This document shows, one piece after another, positions 16,098 to 25,986 of a stretch of DNA of 64,000 nt. Positions within the stretch are counted from its first letter, which is position 1, and every line of letters begins with the position of its first letter. The DNA comes from Paenibacillus baekrokdamisoli. Its GTDB lineage: Bacteria > Bacillota > Bacilli > Paenibacillales > Paenibacillaceae. The stretch lies in contig NZ_AP019308.1 of assembly GCF_003945345.1 (NCBI RefSeq), forward strand, positions 4,357,501 to 4,421,500, read 5' to 3'. Made by a program: the position numbers and the translations under genes. Below the pieces are notes generated by a model. That model saw only the letters and a list, made by a program, of their open reading frames with translations. It had not been told where the DNA came from and did no database searches.

Positions 16098-18470
16098 TCA
16101 TACTTCAACTTCTACTCTTGCATCAATTGCTTGTCTTAATTTGATGTCTCTATGAATGAAATTACCGTTATCCAGGAGTGCTGACACTTCTTCATAAACT
16201 AATGCTTTTTTTAGAGGGTCTCTGATTGTTAATATCATGCAAAATTCTTGATTAAGATCTATTCTAGTTGCTTCTGCTTTTTTTTCTATTGCATCTCGAT
16301 ATAATCCCTCAATCTTCAAATACCATTTTTTGGGCGATTGCACATACTTCTCTTTATTCTTGCTTGTCAGTTCTGATAAATCAATGGCGTACTTTTTGTT
16401 TGGATAAAATTTATTTCCATACTGAAGTAACATTTTCTCTGAATTTGAAAAGGTCTTAAGCTGTTCAATGGGCTTCTTCTTACTAAAAATTGAAGAATTA
16501 AGCAAATTCTGCCCACCTTCACGCCCTATCTCATTCTTAATTATTGGTTTAGTTGTATCTCGGAATGTCTTTTGATCGTAAGTACCGAATTTAACGTCTA
16601 TGTTCGACTGACAATACTCTGGCCCTTGTTCGCCATCCACTATTGGTGAATTTACAACCGTTAAAATGATTTGTCCCGTAAAATACCCTTGATCATCAAT
16701 TAGCGATTCTGGATATGGAAAATCAAGTATCTCAATAAACTCCCCTTTATTTAAACCCTCTCGTAGTATCAGTGTTATTTCAGAAGGGTCGTTGTAGAGA
16801 ATATCATCAGCTAAAGTTGGAAGCCCAAACCCCATCTGATTTACCTTATCATTTATTTCCATTTCTATACCTTCAGGGTATTTTGCCGTATGTAGTATTA
16901 AAGCTTTAAGTAGTACAGGATCAAAATCTTCTCTTAACTTGTGATTTAAATTGGCTATTATTGCGGAAACCCTTGGAGTCGAAAAGCTCGTCCCTACAGC
17001 TTTTCTGCAAGTCCCATCTGGTCCAAAGGATTGTACACCATTGGGGACCGCCTTTCCATTTTTGACGCCACTATTTCCGCCATAATGGACAAGTTCAGGT
17101 TTAATGATAAAAGACGGCCCTGGACCAACCCGACTGAAAGGAGATGGGTGATTTAATTTAACAAGATCACCAGCATTTTGGGAGTGAGCTATTGAACCTA
17201 CCGTTATTGCTCTAATTGATTCTGCGCCGCGTGCAATTTTACTCACAGGTTTACCAATTTCAAAATTGTTACAATTTCCTGCGGACTTAATAATTAAAAC
17301 TTCATTATCATCTTGAATACTATCTAAACCTATTCCAAAATCCGAAAAATCACTTACCTCTTCGTTAGTACCCAGTGACATGTTCCATATCTTAATGACA
17401 TTTTTGTTCTTTTCGATGACTTCCCTAATATTTGCAATCAAATCAGCTTCACTAATACTGTCTTTTGTTTTATCTGGAATTACAATTGCTTCGTACAGAT
17501 AGCAACCATCTAAACCAGTAAAAACTTGACCCTCTAATAGGTCGCTAAAGGCAACAATTCCTCCCACAAATGTTCCATGTCCTCGATTAATTAGATTTGC
17601 AGGGACACTCGAGTGACTACCTTTAATCCACGATCTTAGCTCAAATATTGGCGCTATTCCAGAATCCAATATACCTACAATTGGATAATCTGAATCTTTA
17701 TTCGGTTCTGGGAACTCGATGTCCAGATCAGAAAAAAAACTATCTTCCGTCACCTCGTACATGGGCATAGGTTCGATGGATTGAATGGCATTAAAGTCAC
17801 TTATAGTATCGATTGAAAGTGCCGAATCTGTAGTTACTTCATAAATTTTTAATGTCTGTGAATAGTTAACTATTTTTTTCAATTGAAGATGCTCATTTGA
17901 TGATAGTAACTCTAAAAAAATAGATTCGGTGATTTTATTGATATGAGTATCGTTGTAATTAAAGAGCTTCACTTTTAGTATCAATCTTCCGTCTTTTTTC
18001 GGGAAGTTTTCAGGTTCTTTAATCTTTGGTTTAAATGCTTCAATGTTCTCAACGGCAGATACAGCTTTTGCATTCTTTTTAAAAGAATCTAATTTCTTGC
18101 TTATCTCCTTAAGGTCTGTTACTGAATCAACCCTTATTAATAGGTCATACTCTTCATTTAATCCAATAGTTTTCTCAATTTTCTTTCCAGTAAATAGTTG
18201 AGTTATTTCAGAACGATGGGATTTGGCCAATGCATCAGTATTAACTTTAGCCTTTATTACAGTGGGAACATTTTTATACTTATTTAGTTTGCCCTCCAAT
18301 TGACTCTCGGCTATTTTAAAATTCTGAATAAGTTCATTTGAATGGGCCTTTAATTCTTCACCTTGCAAAACCCACTTCGGAGGAATGTCACTTCCTCCCC
18401 CTTCGGTGTACCTTTCGTCAACTTCGTTCCTTTTTTGAAAAAACTTAATCGGCAGGTTATTTTTTTTCAA
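16098..18470 (-). CDS. ietS: IetS-like subtilisin family serine protease (anti-phage pair)
   Basis: A 790-residue S8 protease. The catalytic triad is visible: Asp269 in VGILDSGI, His298 in NRGHGTFVGGI and Ser495 in AVGTSFSTPRVS, with the oxyanion Asn399 in SAGNCNN. About 260 residues of N-terminal extension and 290 of C-terminal sequence flank the protease domain, and there is no signal peptide, so it works inside the cell. It overlaps the AAA ATPase gene by 4 bp (TTGA; TTG start). This gene pair matches ietAS, first known from an Agrobacterium Ti plasmid and later reported as a phage-defence system. Inference: the ATPase senses infection or unfolds a target and the protease cleaves it. Confidence 0.88.
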   Translation of the reverse strand: MKKNNLPIKFFQKRNEVDERYTEGGGSDIPPKWVLQGEELKAHSNELIQNFKIAESQLEGKLNKYKNVPTVIKAKVNTDALAKSHRSEITQLFTGKKIEKTIGLNEEYDLLIRVDSVTDLKEISKKLDSFKKNAKAVSAVENIEAFKPKIKEPENFPKKDGRLILKVKLFNYNDTHINKITESIFLELLSSNEHLQLKKIVNYSQTLKIYEVTTDSALSIDTISDFNAIQSIEPMPMYEVTEDSFFSDLDIEFPEPNKDSDYPIVGILDSGIAPIFELRSWIKGSHSSVPANLINRGHGTFVGGIVAFSDLLEGQVFTGLDGCYLYEAIVIPDKTKDSISEADLIANIREVIEKNKNVIKIWNMSLGTNEEVSDFSDFGIGLDSIQDDNEVLIIKSAGNCNNFEIGKPVSKIARGAESIRAITVGSIAHSQNAGDLVKLNHPSPFSRVGPGPSFIIKPELVHYGGNSGVKNGKAVPNGVQSFGPDGTCRKAVGTSFSTPRVSAIIANLNHKLREDFDPVLLKALILHTAKYPEGIEMEINDKVNQMGFGLPTLADDILYNDPSEITLILREGLNKGEFIEILDFPYPESLIDDQGYFTGQIILTVVNSPIVDGEQGPEYCQSNIDVKFGTYDQKTFRDTTKPIIKNEIGREGGQNLLNSSIFSKKKPIEQLKTFSNSEKMLLQYGNKFYPNKKYAIDLSELTSKNKEKYVQSPKKWYLKIEGLYRDAIEKKAEATRIDLNQEFCMILTIRDPLKKALVYEEVSALLDNGNFIHRDIKLRQAIDARVEVEV

Positions 18471-19576
18471 TGTTTATCACCGTCTTTCTTCATTAAATTT
18501 CTTACTTGTCTAATAGAAATTCCCAATAAATTAGAAATATCCTGTTGAGTAGCCCCATACTGACTAAGAAAAGAAGCAAGTGGTATATCTTCCTCATTTA
18601 ATCCTTGATAAGAATACACTTCAAATAACATAGAGGCGTATGTCAATATTTCTTTTTCTGCAATAATTGCGCTCTTTATTGCTTTGTAACAAACAGTTTT
18701 AATATCCGACGGAGATAGTCCAATCATCGCTTGAGATAATATACCTAAACGCTTTTCATCATTCACAAAGTCATTTTGCATGGTGTCTAAAAAAAGACTT
18801 ATTAATCTTGAAACATCATTTTCTTTGGGTTTCGATATCTCAATAACATTTGCAAATCTTCGCCATACTGCGGTATCAAGTAATTTCTCATGATTTGTAG
18901 CGGCAATTAAAATATTGTTTTTATTGAAATCATCTATATTTTGAAGCAAGCTATTCACTACTCGCTTGAGCTCACCAACCTCTTGCTCATCATTTCTCGC
19001 TTTAGCAATGGCATCAAATTCATCTAAGAAAAGAATACAGGGTCTTTCCTTGGCATATTCAAATATTTTCCTTATGTTCTTTGCTGTACTACCAAGCAAC
19101 GATGAAATAATTCCATCTAATTTAGCGGTTACTAATGGCATAGATGTTTGTTGAGAAATATAATGGGCGATACTTGTTTTTCCACAACCTGGCGGTCCAT
19201 ATAATAATAAAGATTCAGGTAACTCGATACCATGACTCAAAAACTTATTTCGATTTTTTAAAGATAAGATGTAATTATCCACTTTCATACGGGTCATTTC
19301 GTTCAATATAAGCGATTCCGCTGTAACGTTATCATTGATAGTCACATCCACCATGTCTAAACGGCTATCTTGATCTACAGGTTTGGAGAGAAACTCATCC
19401 ATATAAATAGGATGTGCTTTTCTTTTTTCTAATAGGCTTATTATCCTTTCTGCAAATTTTTTTTCACCGTCATTCATTAATTTTTCGGCTAACAATGATG
19501 CGTAGCTTTGAACCTTGTCTCGGTTTTTCTCCAATCCACCCTCAATTATTTTTATTATCTCAGTTGTCATATGCAT
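18467..19576 (-). CDS. ietA: IetA-like AAA+ ATPase (anti-phage pair)
   Basis: A 369-residue AAA+ protein, partner of the protease downstream. Walker A is GPPGCGKT (residues 127-134), Walker B ILFLDEFD (181-188), sensor 1 ILIAATNHEKLL, and an arginine-finger region lies in TAVWRRFANVIEI. The N-terminal 110 residues are helical. The C-terminus carries an unusual helix-turn-helix-like stretch, GATQQDISNLLGISIRQVRN, which could bind DNA or recruit a partner. GAGGAG precedes the ATG at 19576, and the stop overlaps the protease start, so translation is coupled. The two genes fill an island between recombination scars at 15998 and 20381. Confidence 0.88.
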   Translation of the reverse strand: MHMTTEIIKIIEGGLEKNRDKVQSYASLLAEKLMNDGEKKFAERIISLLEKRKAHPIYMDEFLSKPVDQDSRLDMVDVTINDNVTAESLILNEMTRMKVDNYILSLKNRNKFLSHGIELPESLLLYGPPGCGKTSIAHYISQQTSMPLVTAKLDGIISSLLGSTAKNIRKIFEYAKERPCILFLDEFDAIAKARNDEQEVGELKRVVNSLLQNIDDFNKNNILIAATNHEKLLDTAVWRRFANVIEISKPKENDVSRLISLFLDTMQNDFVNDEKRLGILSQAMIGLSPSDIKTVCYKAIKSAIIAEKEILTYASMLFEVYSYQGLNEEDIPLASFLSQYGATQQDISNLLGISIRQVRNLMKKDGDKH

Positions 19577-19668
19577 GATTTATCGCTCCTCAGTAAAAGA
19601 CGCTTACAGTAATAAATATACCACTTCATTCGATATAGTGCACGATTTTCAAAAATAAAATTACGTTT

Positions 19669-20346
19669 TTGTTAGTTTTATTACGAATTTCGCACTTTCT
19701 CCACCAATCAAATAAAAAACAACCGAAACACTTTTTTTTGTGCGCACAGTATGTGCGTACATCAACTTTTCAGAAGAATATTCTACGGAGCAGTGTAAAA
19801 CGTGGTAAGTCATTTTGTTCCTCTCACATCATCGGCTACGATACGTTACTCGCGGCGGTGAAGAATGACCTTAAAGAACTTATTGGCAGTAATGTCAGAT
19901 TGGACAGGTTGTACGATGCTGTAAAAGGGAAAGTCGGTCTAAAACAATCTGCTTTAACCAAAGAGTTGCATAAGCTGAAAAAGCATCAAGAACAATTAGA
20001 GAAGAACGTCCAAGGACTTATTACCCTCTTCTCAAATCAAGCATTAACTCTTGGTGCTTTTACCGTCCAAAATCATCGTATTCACGCGGAGCAAGAAGCA
20101 CTTGCTAAACGTAAAGTTGAGTTGGATTCCATTCTCGAAGCACAAAAAGACACGGAAGAGCAATTCCGTGCCTTTCAGAAACAAATCGCTTTATTTGCGA
20201 AACTTGATATTGATGATGAGCAAGTTCTAAAACAGTTGCTTCATCAAGTAATTGATAAGATAAAAGTCCATCAAGATGGCACTATCAAGATTCACTACAA
20301 TATCGCCCAACCTCAAGTACTGGGCGAATTACTACAAGGGGCTTAG
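19669..20346 (+). pseudogene. C-terminal fragment of a large serine recombinase
   Basis: The readable 225 residues are the end of a large serine integrase: part of a zinc-ribbon region (GKSFCSSHIIGYDTLL) followed by a long Leu/Gln/Lys coiled coil (LTKELHKLKKHQEQLEKN) and a short beta-rich C-terminus. Complete enzymes are about 450-550 residues; the N-terminal catalytic domain with its nucleophile Ser is absent, so it cannot recombine DNA. The 3' end lies about 35 bp from the recombination core at 20381, the usual place for such a gene relative to its attachment site. It is the probable vehicle of the IetAS genes, now immobilised. Confidence 0.75.
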
Positions 20347-20362
20347 TCATTAGCCCCTTTCA
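20335..20362 (+). terminator. Hairpin at the end of the recombinase fragment
   Basis: AAGGGGCT and AGCCCCTT flank TAGTCATT, followed by TTCAATTT. The stop codon of the recombinase frame lies inside it. Confidence 0.6.
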
Positions 20363-20410
20363 ATTTAAGTAACACTGTACACTCCACATGCACCGTATGC
20401 GGGAACATAG
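20343..20410 (-). other. rlmD-like recombination core, copy 3 (right edge of the IetAS island)
   Basis: The minus strand reads PMFPHTVHVECTVLLKLK and then GAND with a stop. MFPHT.HVEC is the characteristic C-terminal motif of RlmD-type RNA methyltransferases. The core is CATGTGGAGT (complement of 20381-20390). The 23 bases before the core are identical to those at 44699-44721, but the frame is closed by TAG just before PMFPHT, so no rlmD body is attached. Confidence 0.55.
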
Positions 20411-20797
20411 GCTATTTGGTTCCCATCTGCCGCGGCGTGGTAACACCTAGATTTATTTGGGCTTTCTACATTTGAGCATGGTTAACGTTGGTTGTTGTTT
20501 GCCCGAAAATGAGAGCTTTCGTCCCCAATCCGTCCCCTACACCCAAAACAGAATCGTTCAGCTAATGGTCAGATTTTTTTGTGATACGAGCGAGGATTCA
20601 CTGTTGTACCGGTTTTGAAGAAATGTTAGAAAGTCACATCCAATCGAATATAAGGGTTAGGTGTGTTTAGGTAACTCAAAAAGTCAGTTCGAGCTTATTG
20701 ACATAGAACGCTGATATTGGAAAAAAGACAACCAATCGAGGCTGTCTTCTCGTCATAAACTTCCATTTTCACTAACTTGACTGATTATTCTTTCTCA
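20411..20797. other. Gene-free stretch with an apparent integrase C-terminal remnant
   Basis: On the minus strand around 20470-20560 the sequence can be read as GLGTKALIFGQTTTNVNHAQ followed by a stop. A homologous stretch, VGTKAVISDQTTTQ, lies at the same place beside the core at 44689. Both resemble the tail of a phage-type integrase, but this is a weak identification. A terminator at 20720-20749 is listed separately. No intact gene is seen. Confidence 0.4.
20720..20749 (-). terminator. Terminator of the sugar-acid catabolic operon
   Basis: On the minus strand AAGACAGCC TCGATT GGTTGTCTT is followed by TTTT, about 50 bp after the stop of the aldehyde dehydrogenase gene. Confidence 0.8.
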
Positions 20798-22255
20798 CTA
20801 AGCTTTCAGGAAAACCGTTTTAATCGAAGTAAAGAACTCGATGGCCGCCTGCCCTTGCTCTCTCGAATGAGAACTGGATTGCTTCATTCCGCCGAAAGGA
20901 GCTTGCAGCTCGACGCCTGCCGTTTCGGCGTTAATGCGGACTAAGCCTGCATCCATATCGGCGATAAAAGCAAGGATATTCCTGATATTTTGCGTGAAAA
21001 TGGATGCGCTTAGTCCATATTCGACGTCGTTTGCAAGCGAGATCGCTTCTTCCAAATTATCGAAAGGGACAAGCGCTAGCACCGGTCCGAAAATTTCCTC
21101 TTGAGCGATCGTCATATTCGAGGTCACTCCGTCGAATACGGTCGGTTGCACGTAATACCCAATCTTCAATTCCTCGTCGGCAGGGATACCTCCTCCGCAG
21201 AGCAAGCTCGCGCCTTCCTCGATCCCCTTGTTGATGTAAGAGAGGACGGTATCCCGCTGTTTTTCGTTCGCACAAGGCCCCATCCACGTTGCAGAATCGT
21301 TTCCGTTCCCCAGCTTCAGCTGCTTCACTTGATCCACTAGCTTCGTACGGAATGTTTCATAGACCGAAGCATGTACAAGAATTCTGCTCGTAGCCGTACA
21401 CTTCTGTCCGGTTGATTTCAATCCGCCGCTGATAGCCGCTTCCACCGCCAAATCGAGGTTCGCGTCTTCCGCAACGATAAGTGGATTTTTCCCACCCATT
21501 TCCAATTGAAATTTCGCGCCGCGGGATAGAGCGGTTTGCCCGATCTGTTTCCCTACCTTGTTGGAGCCCGTAAAGGTGATGCCTTGAATATCGGGATGCC
21601 GCGCAATGCCGCCGCCGATCACTGCGCCGTCACCAGTGACCATGTTGATAACACCTGGCGGAAGACCCGCTTCTTCAAAACAAGCTAGAAGCTTAGCAGC
21701 CGTAATGGACGTTTCAATAGCTGGTTTTATCACGACAGTATTACCATATATAAGCGCCGGCGCCATTTTCCACATCGGGATCGCGACCGGGAAATTCCAT
21801 GGCGTTATAACGCCTACGACCCCCAGAGGCACCCGAGTGGTGAACATCATTGCCTCATTGTCGGTCGAAGGAATAACGTCGCCGATCTTTCGCATGCCTT
21901 CCCCGGCATAATAACGGAGAATCGCGACGCCGCGAGCCGTTTCGCCTTTGCATTCGGCTAAGGTTTTGCCCATCTCGCGCATCATCGTTTCCCCGATATC
22001 AGCTATCCTTGACTCCAACAGGTTGGCTGCCTTGAACAGATAATCGCCCCGCGCCGCGCCCGAGAGCTTACGCCATGCCCCCTTGGCACGATTAGCCGCG
22101 CTCACCGCAAGCTCTAGATCCGCTTCATCGGAATTTTGCACATAGCCGACGATGTCGTTCGTATTGGCCGGATTAATGCTTGCAGTCACCCTTCCCGTTA
22201 AGGATGGGCTCCATTTCCCGTCGATATAGTTAAGATAAGTTTGCTCTATCGTCAT
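20798..22255 (-). CDS. Aldehyde dehydrogenase, probably 2,5-dioxovalerate (alpha-ketoglutaric semialdehyde) type
   Basis: A 485-residue NAD(P)-dependent enzyme oxidising an aldehyde to a carboxylate in the cytoplasm. Motifs: [20 protein letters not shown] (cofactor region), [23 protein letters not shown] with the catalytic Glu, and GQKCTATSR with the nucleophilic Cys. Full length and intact. Being the last gene of a unit with an IlvD/Edd dehydratase, an aldose epimerase and an SDR, it best fits the last step of an oxidative pentose (Weimberg) route, giving 2-oxoglutarate. The specific substrate is inferred from context only. GGAGGG precedes the ATG at 22255. Confidence 0.85.
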   Translation of the reverse strand: MTIEQTYLNYIDGKWSPSLTGRVTASINPANTNDIVGYVQNSDEADLELAVSAANRAKGAWRKLSGAARGDYLFKAANLLESRIADIGETMMREMGKTLAECKGETARGVAILRYYAGEGMRKIGDVIPSTDNEAMMFTTRVPLGVVGVITPWNFPVAIPMWKMAPALIYGNTVVIKPAIETSITAAKLLACFEEAGLPPGVINMVTGDGAVIGGGIARHPDIQGITFTGSNKVGKQIGQTALSRGAKFQLEMGGKNPLIVAEDANLDLAVEAAISGGLKSTGQKCTATSRILVHASVYETFRTKLVDQVKQLKLGNGNDSATWMGPCANEKQRDTVLSYINKGIEEGASLLCGGGIPADEELKIGYYVQPTVFDGVTSNMTIAQEEIFGPVLALVPFDNLEEAISLANDVEYGLSASIFTQNIRNILAFIADMDAGLVRINAETAGVELQAPFGGMKQSSSHSREQGQAAIEFFTSIKTVFLKA

Positions 22256-22285
22256 TTTCTATTCCCTCCATCCTTGGTTGCGGCA

Positions 22286-23218
22286 TTAGTTCACGGTTGG
22301 AATTCCTAAGCCTTTGGCGAACTTGCCGGATTGAACGGCAGAGGAGTTATACCGTTCCAATAATTGCAGACCCAGATGGGCTCTGTTCACTTTTTCCATG
22401 CATTGGATTCTGGCAACCTCTTTGTTATGGGCCCCTGCAGGGTAAACGCTAGTCGCGTTGCGCAGCCCGAATTTCAAGTAAACCGGTGAGGCGATTCTTA
22501 CGATTTCCGGAATTTCATAATTCCGAATAAACCCGCCCATATCATCCGGTGACTCGATATAGAGATCAACGGGCGCATCAACGACTGTACGAATCGACGA
22601 CAATTGCGGAAGCGTAATATCTCCGGTCAAATTCAACGTATTGCCGCCGAGCTCCGTTATGATTTTCGCGCTTACCGGGTTTGTCGGACTCATCATCGCG
22701 GAGATCTTGACGACCAAGTCGGTCGGCAATTGTCCTTTGTTTTTGGCTTGATCGATCAGCCATACTAAGCCTTCGTCAGCCACAAGTACGCTGCGAATGC
22801 CTAGATCCGTCGCGCGAAAAATATCCTCTAGCGCATAGAGCAGTTGATCCATCCCCGCATGTCTTCCGCCAAGCACCTTACCGCTGCTGCTAAGAGCCAT
22901 CCCGCCAATATCGAAGCTCATTCGAGGACCGACGAAGAGGCACACTTCCATCCCTTCCGTATTCCCCATCTGTGCCATGTCGCGGATTTCTGAGTCGCTT
23001 AACAGCATAATGCCGCTGCCCTGAGATACCCGATTTACCGTTATCCCGAATTTCTTGGACTCCGCGATGACGCTTTCCAAGATTGCAGGTCCTTCCACGG
23101 AAGGAATTTCCACCCGATAATGCGCGCCATCTTCGAATCTCTTCTCGCTTGTGGGGAGCTGATACTGTTCCTTGTCCGGCAGGCCAAGACTGGCCGCGAA
23201 TGCTTGTGCTCTACTCAT
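22286..23218 (-). CDS. U32-like TIM-barrel protein in a sugar-acid operon
   Basis: I chose the ATG at 23218 (MSRAQAFAASLGL) because GGAGG lies about 8 nt before it; a longer frame reaches 23242. The 310 residues resemble the proteins annotated as 'U32 family peptidase' in carbohydrate loci: YRVEIPSVEGPAILESV, GMEVCLFVGPR and LGIRSVLVADEGLVWLI read as alternating strands and helices of a barrel. True U32 protease signatures are not evident. Neighbours are an IlvD/Edd dehydratase (51 bp upstream) and a semialdehyde dehydrogenase (31 bp downstream), exactly where a 2-keto-3-deoxy-pentonate dehydratase or aldolase would be expected. Its reaction is unknown; that role is an inference from position. 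Confidence 0.55.
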   Translation of the reverse strand: MSRAQAFAASLGLPDKEQYQLPTSEKRFEDGAHYRVEIPSVEGPAILESVIAESKKFGITVNRVSQGSGIMLLSDSEIRDMAQMGNTEGMEVCLFVGPRMSFDIGGMALSSSGKVLGGRHAGMDQLLYALEDIFRATDLGIRSVLVADEGLVWLIDQAKNKGQLPTDLVVKISAMMSPTNPVSAKIITELGGNTLNLTGDITLPQLSSIRTVVDAPVDLYIESPDDMGGFIRNYEIPEIVRIASPVYLKFGLRNATSVYPAGAHNKEVARIQCMEKVNRAHLGLQLLERYNSSAVQSGKFAKGLGIPTVN

Positions 23219-23268
23219 CACTGTTTCCTCCAAAGTCATCATCCGAAAAGAATGAGTGACTGATTTAA

Positions 23269-24990
23269 CTATCCTCTTCCTACGGTCGGTTCGATAAAAG
23301 GAACTTCATCTTCGGAGTTCGGTCGCAGGTTGTCGAGATCGCAGCCTTCGTCGGCCTGCAGGACATGATCCGCGTACATCCGCATATATCCGCGTTTGTG
23401 CAAGCGAACAGGCGACCAAGCTTTCATTCGCTCACGTATTTCTGTGTCGGTAAGCTCAACATGAAGGGTTCCCTGTTCCAAATCGACTTCGATCCAATCG
23501 CCGCTGCGGATCGCCGCGAGCGGCCCTCCGAGCTGCGCTTCCGGAGAAACGTGCAGGATATTGGTGCCGTAGCTCGTTCCGCTCATTCGCGCATCGCTAA
23601 TTCTGACCATATCCCGCACGCCCAGCTTCAACAGCTTTTTCGGAATCGGCAGCGCTCCCCATTCGGGCATCCCTGCACCGATCGGACCGCAATTTCGCAG
23701 AACGAGCACCGATGTCTCGTCGACTTCCAGTTCTTCGCTATCTATTCGTTCATGCATGTCTTCATAGCTATCGAATACGATCGCTTGGCCCCTGTGCTTC
23801 CCGTTGATAAACGAACTCGCGGCGCGTTTTAGAATCGCGCCAGAAGGCGCTAAATTGCCCGTGAGCACAGCAATGCCAACATCCGTTTTGAAGGGTTCGC
23901 CTAATGTGGAAATAATATCGTCACGGTAAGAAGCAGCACCGCGATAGACTTCTTCAAGCGTAGTTCCCAAAGCGGTAAGACTGGTCGTATCCAATTGAGG
24001 CAGCAGCCTGCCGATCACGGCTCCAAGCCCGCCCGCTTCGAAAAAATCATCCATGCTGTGCTCACCGCTCGGCTGAAGATTAACAAGCAGCGGAATGCCT
24101 GCGGACAGTTCTTCATAACGCTTCAAGGGAATGCGGATGCCAAGGCGCCCCGCGATCGCGGTCAAATGGATAACCGCATTGGTGGAGCCCCCGATCGCCG
24201 CAAGCAGCTTGATGGCGTTATCGAATGCGGCTTCCGTCATCAGGCGGGACGGAGTCAATCCCTCCCTGACCATCGCTACGATTCGTTTCCCCGTCTCTTC
24301 CGCCGCCCATTTGCGGCTGGCATGCGTAGCCGGAATCGTGGATGTGCCCGGAAGCATCATACCGAGCATTTCGGACAAGCATTTCATGCTGGAGGAGGTC
24401 CCCATAACGGGGCACCCTCCCTGCGTGCACGAAATGCATTTTTCCAGCTCCGTCCATTCCTCTTCGGTTAACAGTCCGGCATTGTAATCATCCATTAACC
24501 GCCAAAGATCGGTACCGTAATTCACTTTCTTCCCGCGAAAAGTTCCGGATGCCCGATGCCCGGCAGCAAGCTGAAGCGACGGGATATTGCTGCTGGCTGC
24601 GCCCATAAGCTGGGCCGGCGTCGTCTTGTCGCATTCGCAAAGCATCACCGCGCCGTCGACAGGCAATCCCCGTATGGACTCCTCGACATCCATTGCCATC
24701 AAGTTGCGATAGGGTAAATCCGAGGGTTTCAGAAAATCGGAAGGCGCCGTAATCGTATGCATCTCGATCGGGTACCCTCCGGCGAGAAGAACCCCTCGTT
24801 TGACGAATTCTACTAATTCTTTATGCGGCGCATTGCAGCTATTCAAATCACTCCACGAGTTGAAAATACCTATAATGGGTTTGCCTACGAACGATTCCGG
24901 AACATGTCCATTCGCCCTCATGGCCGACAAATGCTGGAACCTGGTTTCTTTGGACGGATGTTTAAACCATCGATCGCTGCGCAAAGGCAT
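23269..24990 (-). CDS. IlvD/Edd-family sugar-acid dehydratase (arabonate/xylonate dehydratase-like)
   Basis: A 573-residue iron-sulfur dehydratase of the subgroup acting on aldonic acids. The three cluster cysteines are seen in SDLNSCNAPHKEL (Cys52), VMLCECDKTTPAQ and SCTQGGCPVMGTSSS; the nucleophile-type Ser/Thr region RISDARMSGTSYG lies near the C-terminus. The N-terminus (LRSDRWFKHPSKETRFQHLS) is typical of arabonate/xylonate dehydratases rather than of IlvD. It converts an aldonate to a 2-keto-3-deoxy acid. The aldose epimerase gene lies just upstream (3-bp gap) and the U32-like gene just downstream. ATG 24990 follows GAGGTGATCTAGAC. Confidence 0.87.
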   Translation of the reverse strand: MPLRSDRWFKHPSKETRFQHLSAMRANGHVPESFVGKPIIGIFNSWSDLNSCNAPHKELVEFVKRGVLLAGGYPIEMHTITAPSDFLKPSDLPYRNLMAMDVEESIRGLPVDGAVMLCECDKTTPAQLMGAASSNIPSLQLAAGHRASGTFRGKKVNYGTDLWRLMDDYNAGLLTEEEWTELEKCISCTQGGCPVMGTSSSMKCLSEMLGMMLPGTSTIPATHASRKWAAEETGKRIVAMVREGLTPSRLMTEAAFDNAIKLLAAIGGSTNAVIHLTAIAGRLGIRIPLKRYEELSAGIPLLVNLQPSGEHSMDDFFEAGGLGAVIGRLLPQLDTTSLTALGTTLEEVYRGAASYRDDIISTLGEPFKTDVGIAVLTGNLAPSGAILKRAASSFINGKHRGQAIVFDSYEDMHERIDSEELEVDETSVLVLRNCGPIGAGMPEWGALPIPKKLLKLGVRDMVRISDARMSGTSYGTNILHVSPEAQLGGPLAAIRSGDWIEVDLEQGTLHVELTDTEIRERMKAWSPVRLHKRGYMRMYADHVLQADEGCDLDNLRPNSEDEVPFIEPTVGRG

Positions 24991-24992
24991 GT

Positions 24993-25973
24993 CTAGATCA
25001 CCTCTTCAATCCGAATTCGCGTTATCGTCTTGACTTGTTCGCCAGGCTGAAGAACGCGGAAACCGGTCAATTCCTCTGGAAGCTGCTGCAAATTGGGCGC
25101 ATCCGTGATCCAAGTATACGGCTCCGGGCAAAGATAACCTTGTTTGGAATCATGATTGTAAACCACCCAATGTTTGAACTGCTCGTCGGCGCCGTACACG
25201 ACGCGAATTCCGGAGCCCGAATCCGTCAGCACCGCTTCGTTCGCTCCGATGTTGGCCGTTTGGAAAGCATCGTCCAGCGCATGCCCGACAAGGCTTTTCC
25301 CCTCCCGCAACTGTTCCAAATAAGGGATATCTACTAGCTCCCCTGTCGGCAAGAATCGTTCGTTCAGCACCCATTGCTTATCCGCATTAAGCGCAAAACG
25401 GCATGACGTCAAATCCCCGGAACCGTTAAACGGGAAATTAAAGGTCGTATGATAACCAAGCCCCCAAGGAAACGGAGCGCTATCCTGGCTGCTAACCGTC
25501 GCTTCGACGGTTAGCGACGTCTGCTCCAAAACGAACCGCATATGAACGGTAAATAGATGAGGAAATTGCGCTAGAATCCCTTCGTGTTCCTCCGAATGAA
25601 TGATCGTCTCCAGCACGATTCGTTCTCCCTCGGCTTCGGCCCGCATGAGCTTCCACGGCGCGTCGAACAGCAAACCATGGGTATGATTGTGTTCTGAAGG
25701 GTCGTTAATGTTAAAGCCATACTTCATGCCGTTATATTCAAACATACCATCGGCTATCCGATTCGGAGGGAAAAGAATCGGCAGTCCGTACATGAACGGA
25801 TCCGCTTCGTACTCTTCTCGGCTTTGCGGGAATCGCAGTAAATCAAGGCTTTTGCTTATGGAGCGCAAAGACAATAAGTTGCTCCCCCATGACGGGACTA
25901 AAACAATTTCCAGCTCCTCATTCCGCGCTCTTATCGCGGTTTCGCCGTAAAGGTCAAACTGTTCGATTGCCAT
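24993..25973 (-). CDS. Aldose 1-epimerase family protein
   Basis: A 326-residue galactose-mutarotase-fold enzyme that interconverts the anomers of a free sugar in the cytoplasm. The active-site landmarks are NRIADGMFEYNGMKYG, HNHTHGLLFDAPW (catalytic His) and PWGLGYHTTFNFPF (second His); the general base Glu is expected in the LCPEPYTWI region near residue 295. Length is normal. It lies 13 bp downstream of the GH4 glycosidase and directly upstream of the dehydratase, so it probably prepares the sugar released by GH4 for the SDR dehydrogenase. Start ATG at 25973 follows AAGGGGCTGGCTAA. Confidence 0.87.
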   Translation of the reverse strand: MAIEQFDLYGETAIRARNEELEIVLVPSWGSNLLSLRSISKSLDLLRFPQSREEYEADPFMYGLPILFPPNRIADGMFEYNGMKYGFNINDPSEHNHTHGLLFDAPWKLMRAEAEGERIVLETIIHSEEHEGILAQFPHLFTVHMRFVLEQTSLTVEATVSSQDSAPFPWGLGYHTTFNFPFNGSGDLTSCRFALNADKQWVLNERFLPTGELVDIPYLEQLREGKSLVGHALDDAFQTANIGANEAVLTDSGSGIRVVYGADEQFKHWVVYNHDSKQGYLCPEPYTWITDAPNLQQLPEELTGFRVLQPGEQVKTITRIRIEEVI

Positions 25974-25986
25974 TTAGCCAGCCCCT

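Noticed and set aside
22286..23218. Peptidase U32 as a real protease
   Set aside because: The U32 protease signature is not seen and the operon is a sugar-acid pathway; a metabolic role is more likely.
23995..24487. Frames of 118-158 codons opposite the dehydratase
   Set aside because: Shadow frames in GC-rich DNA, no domain and no start signal.
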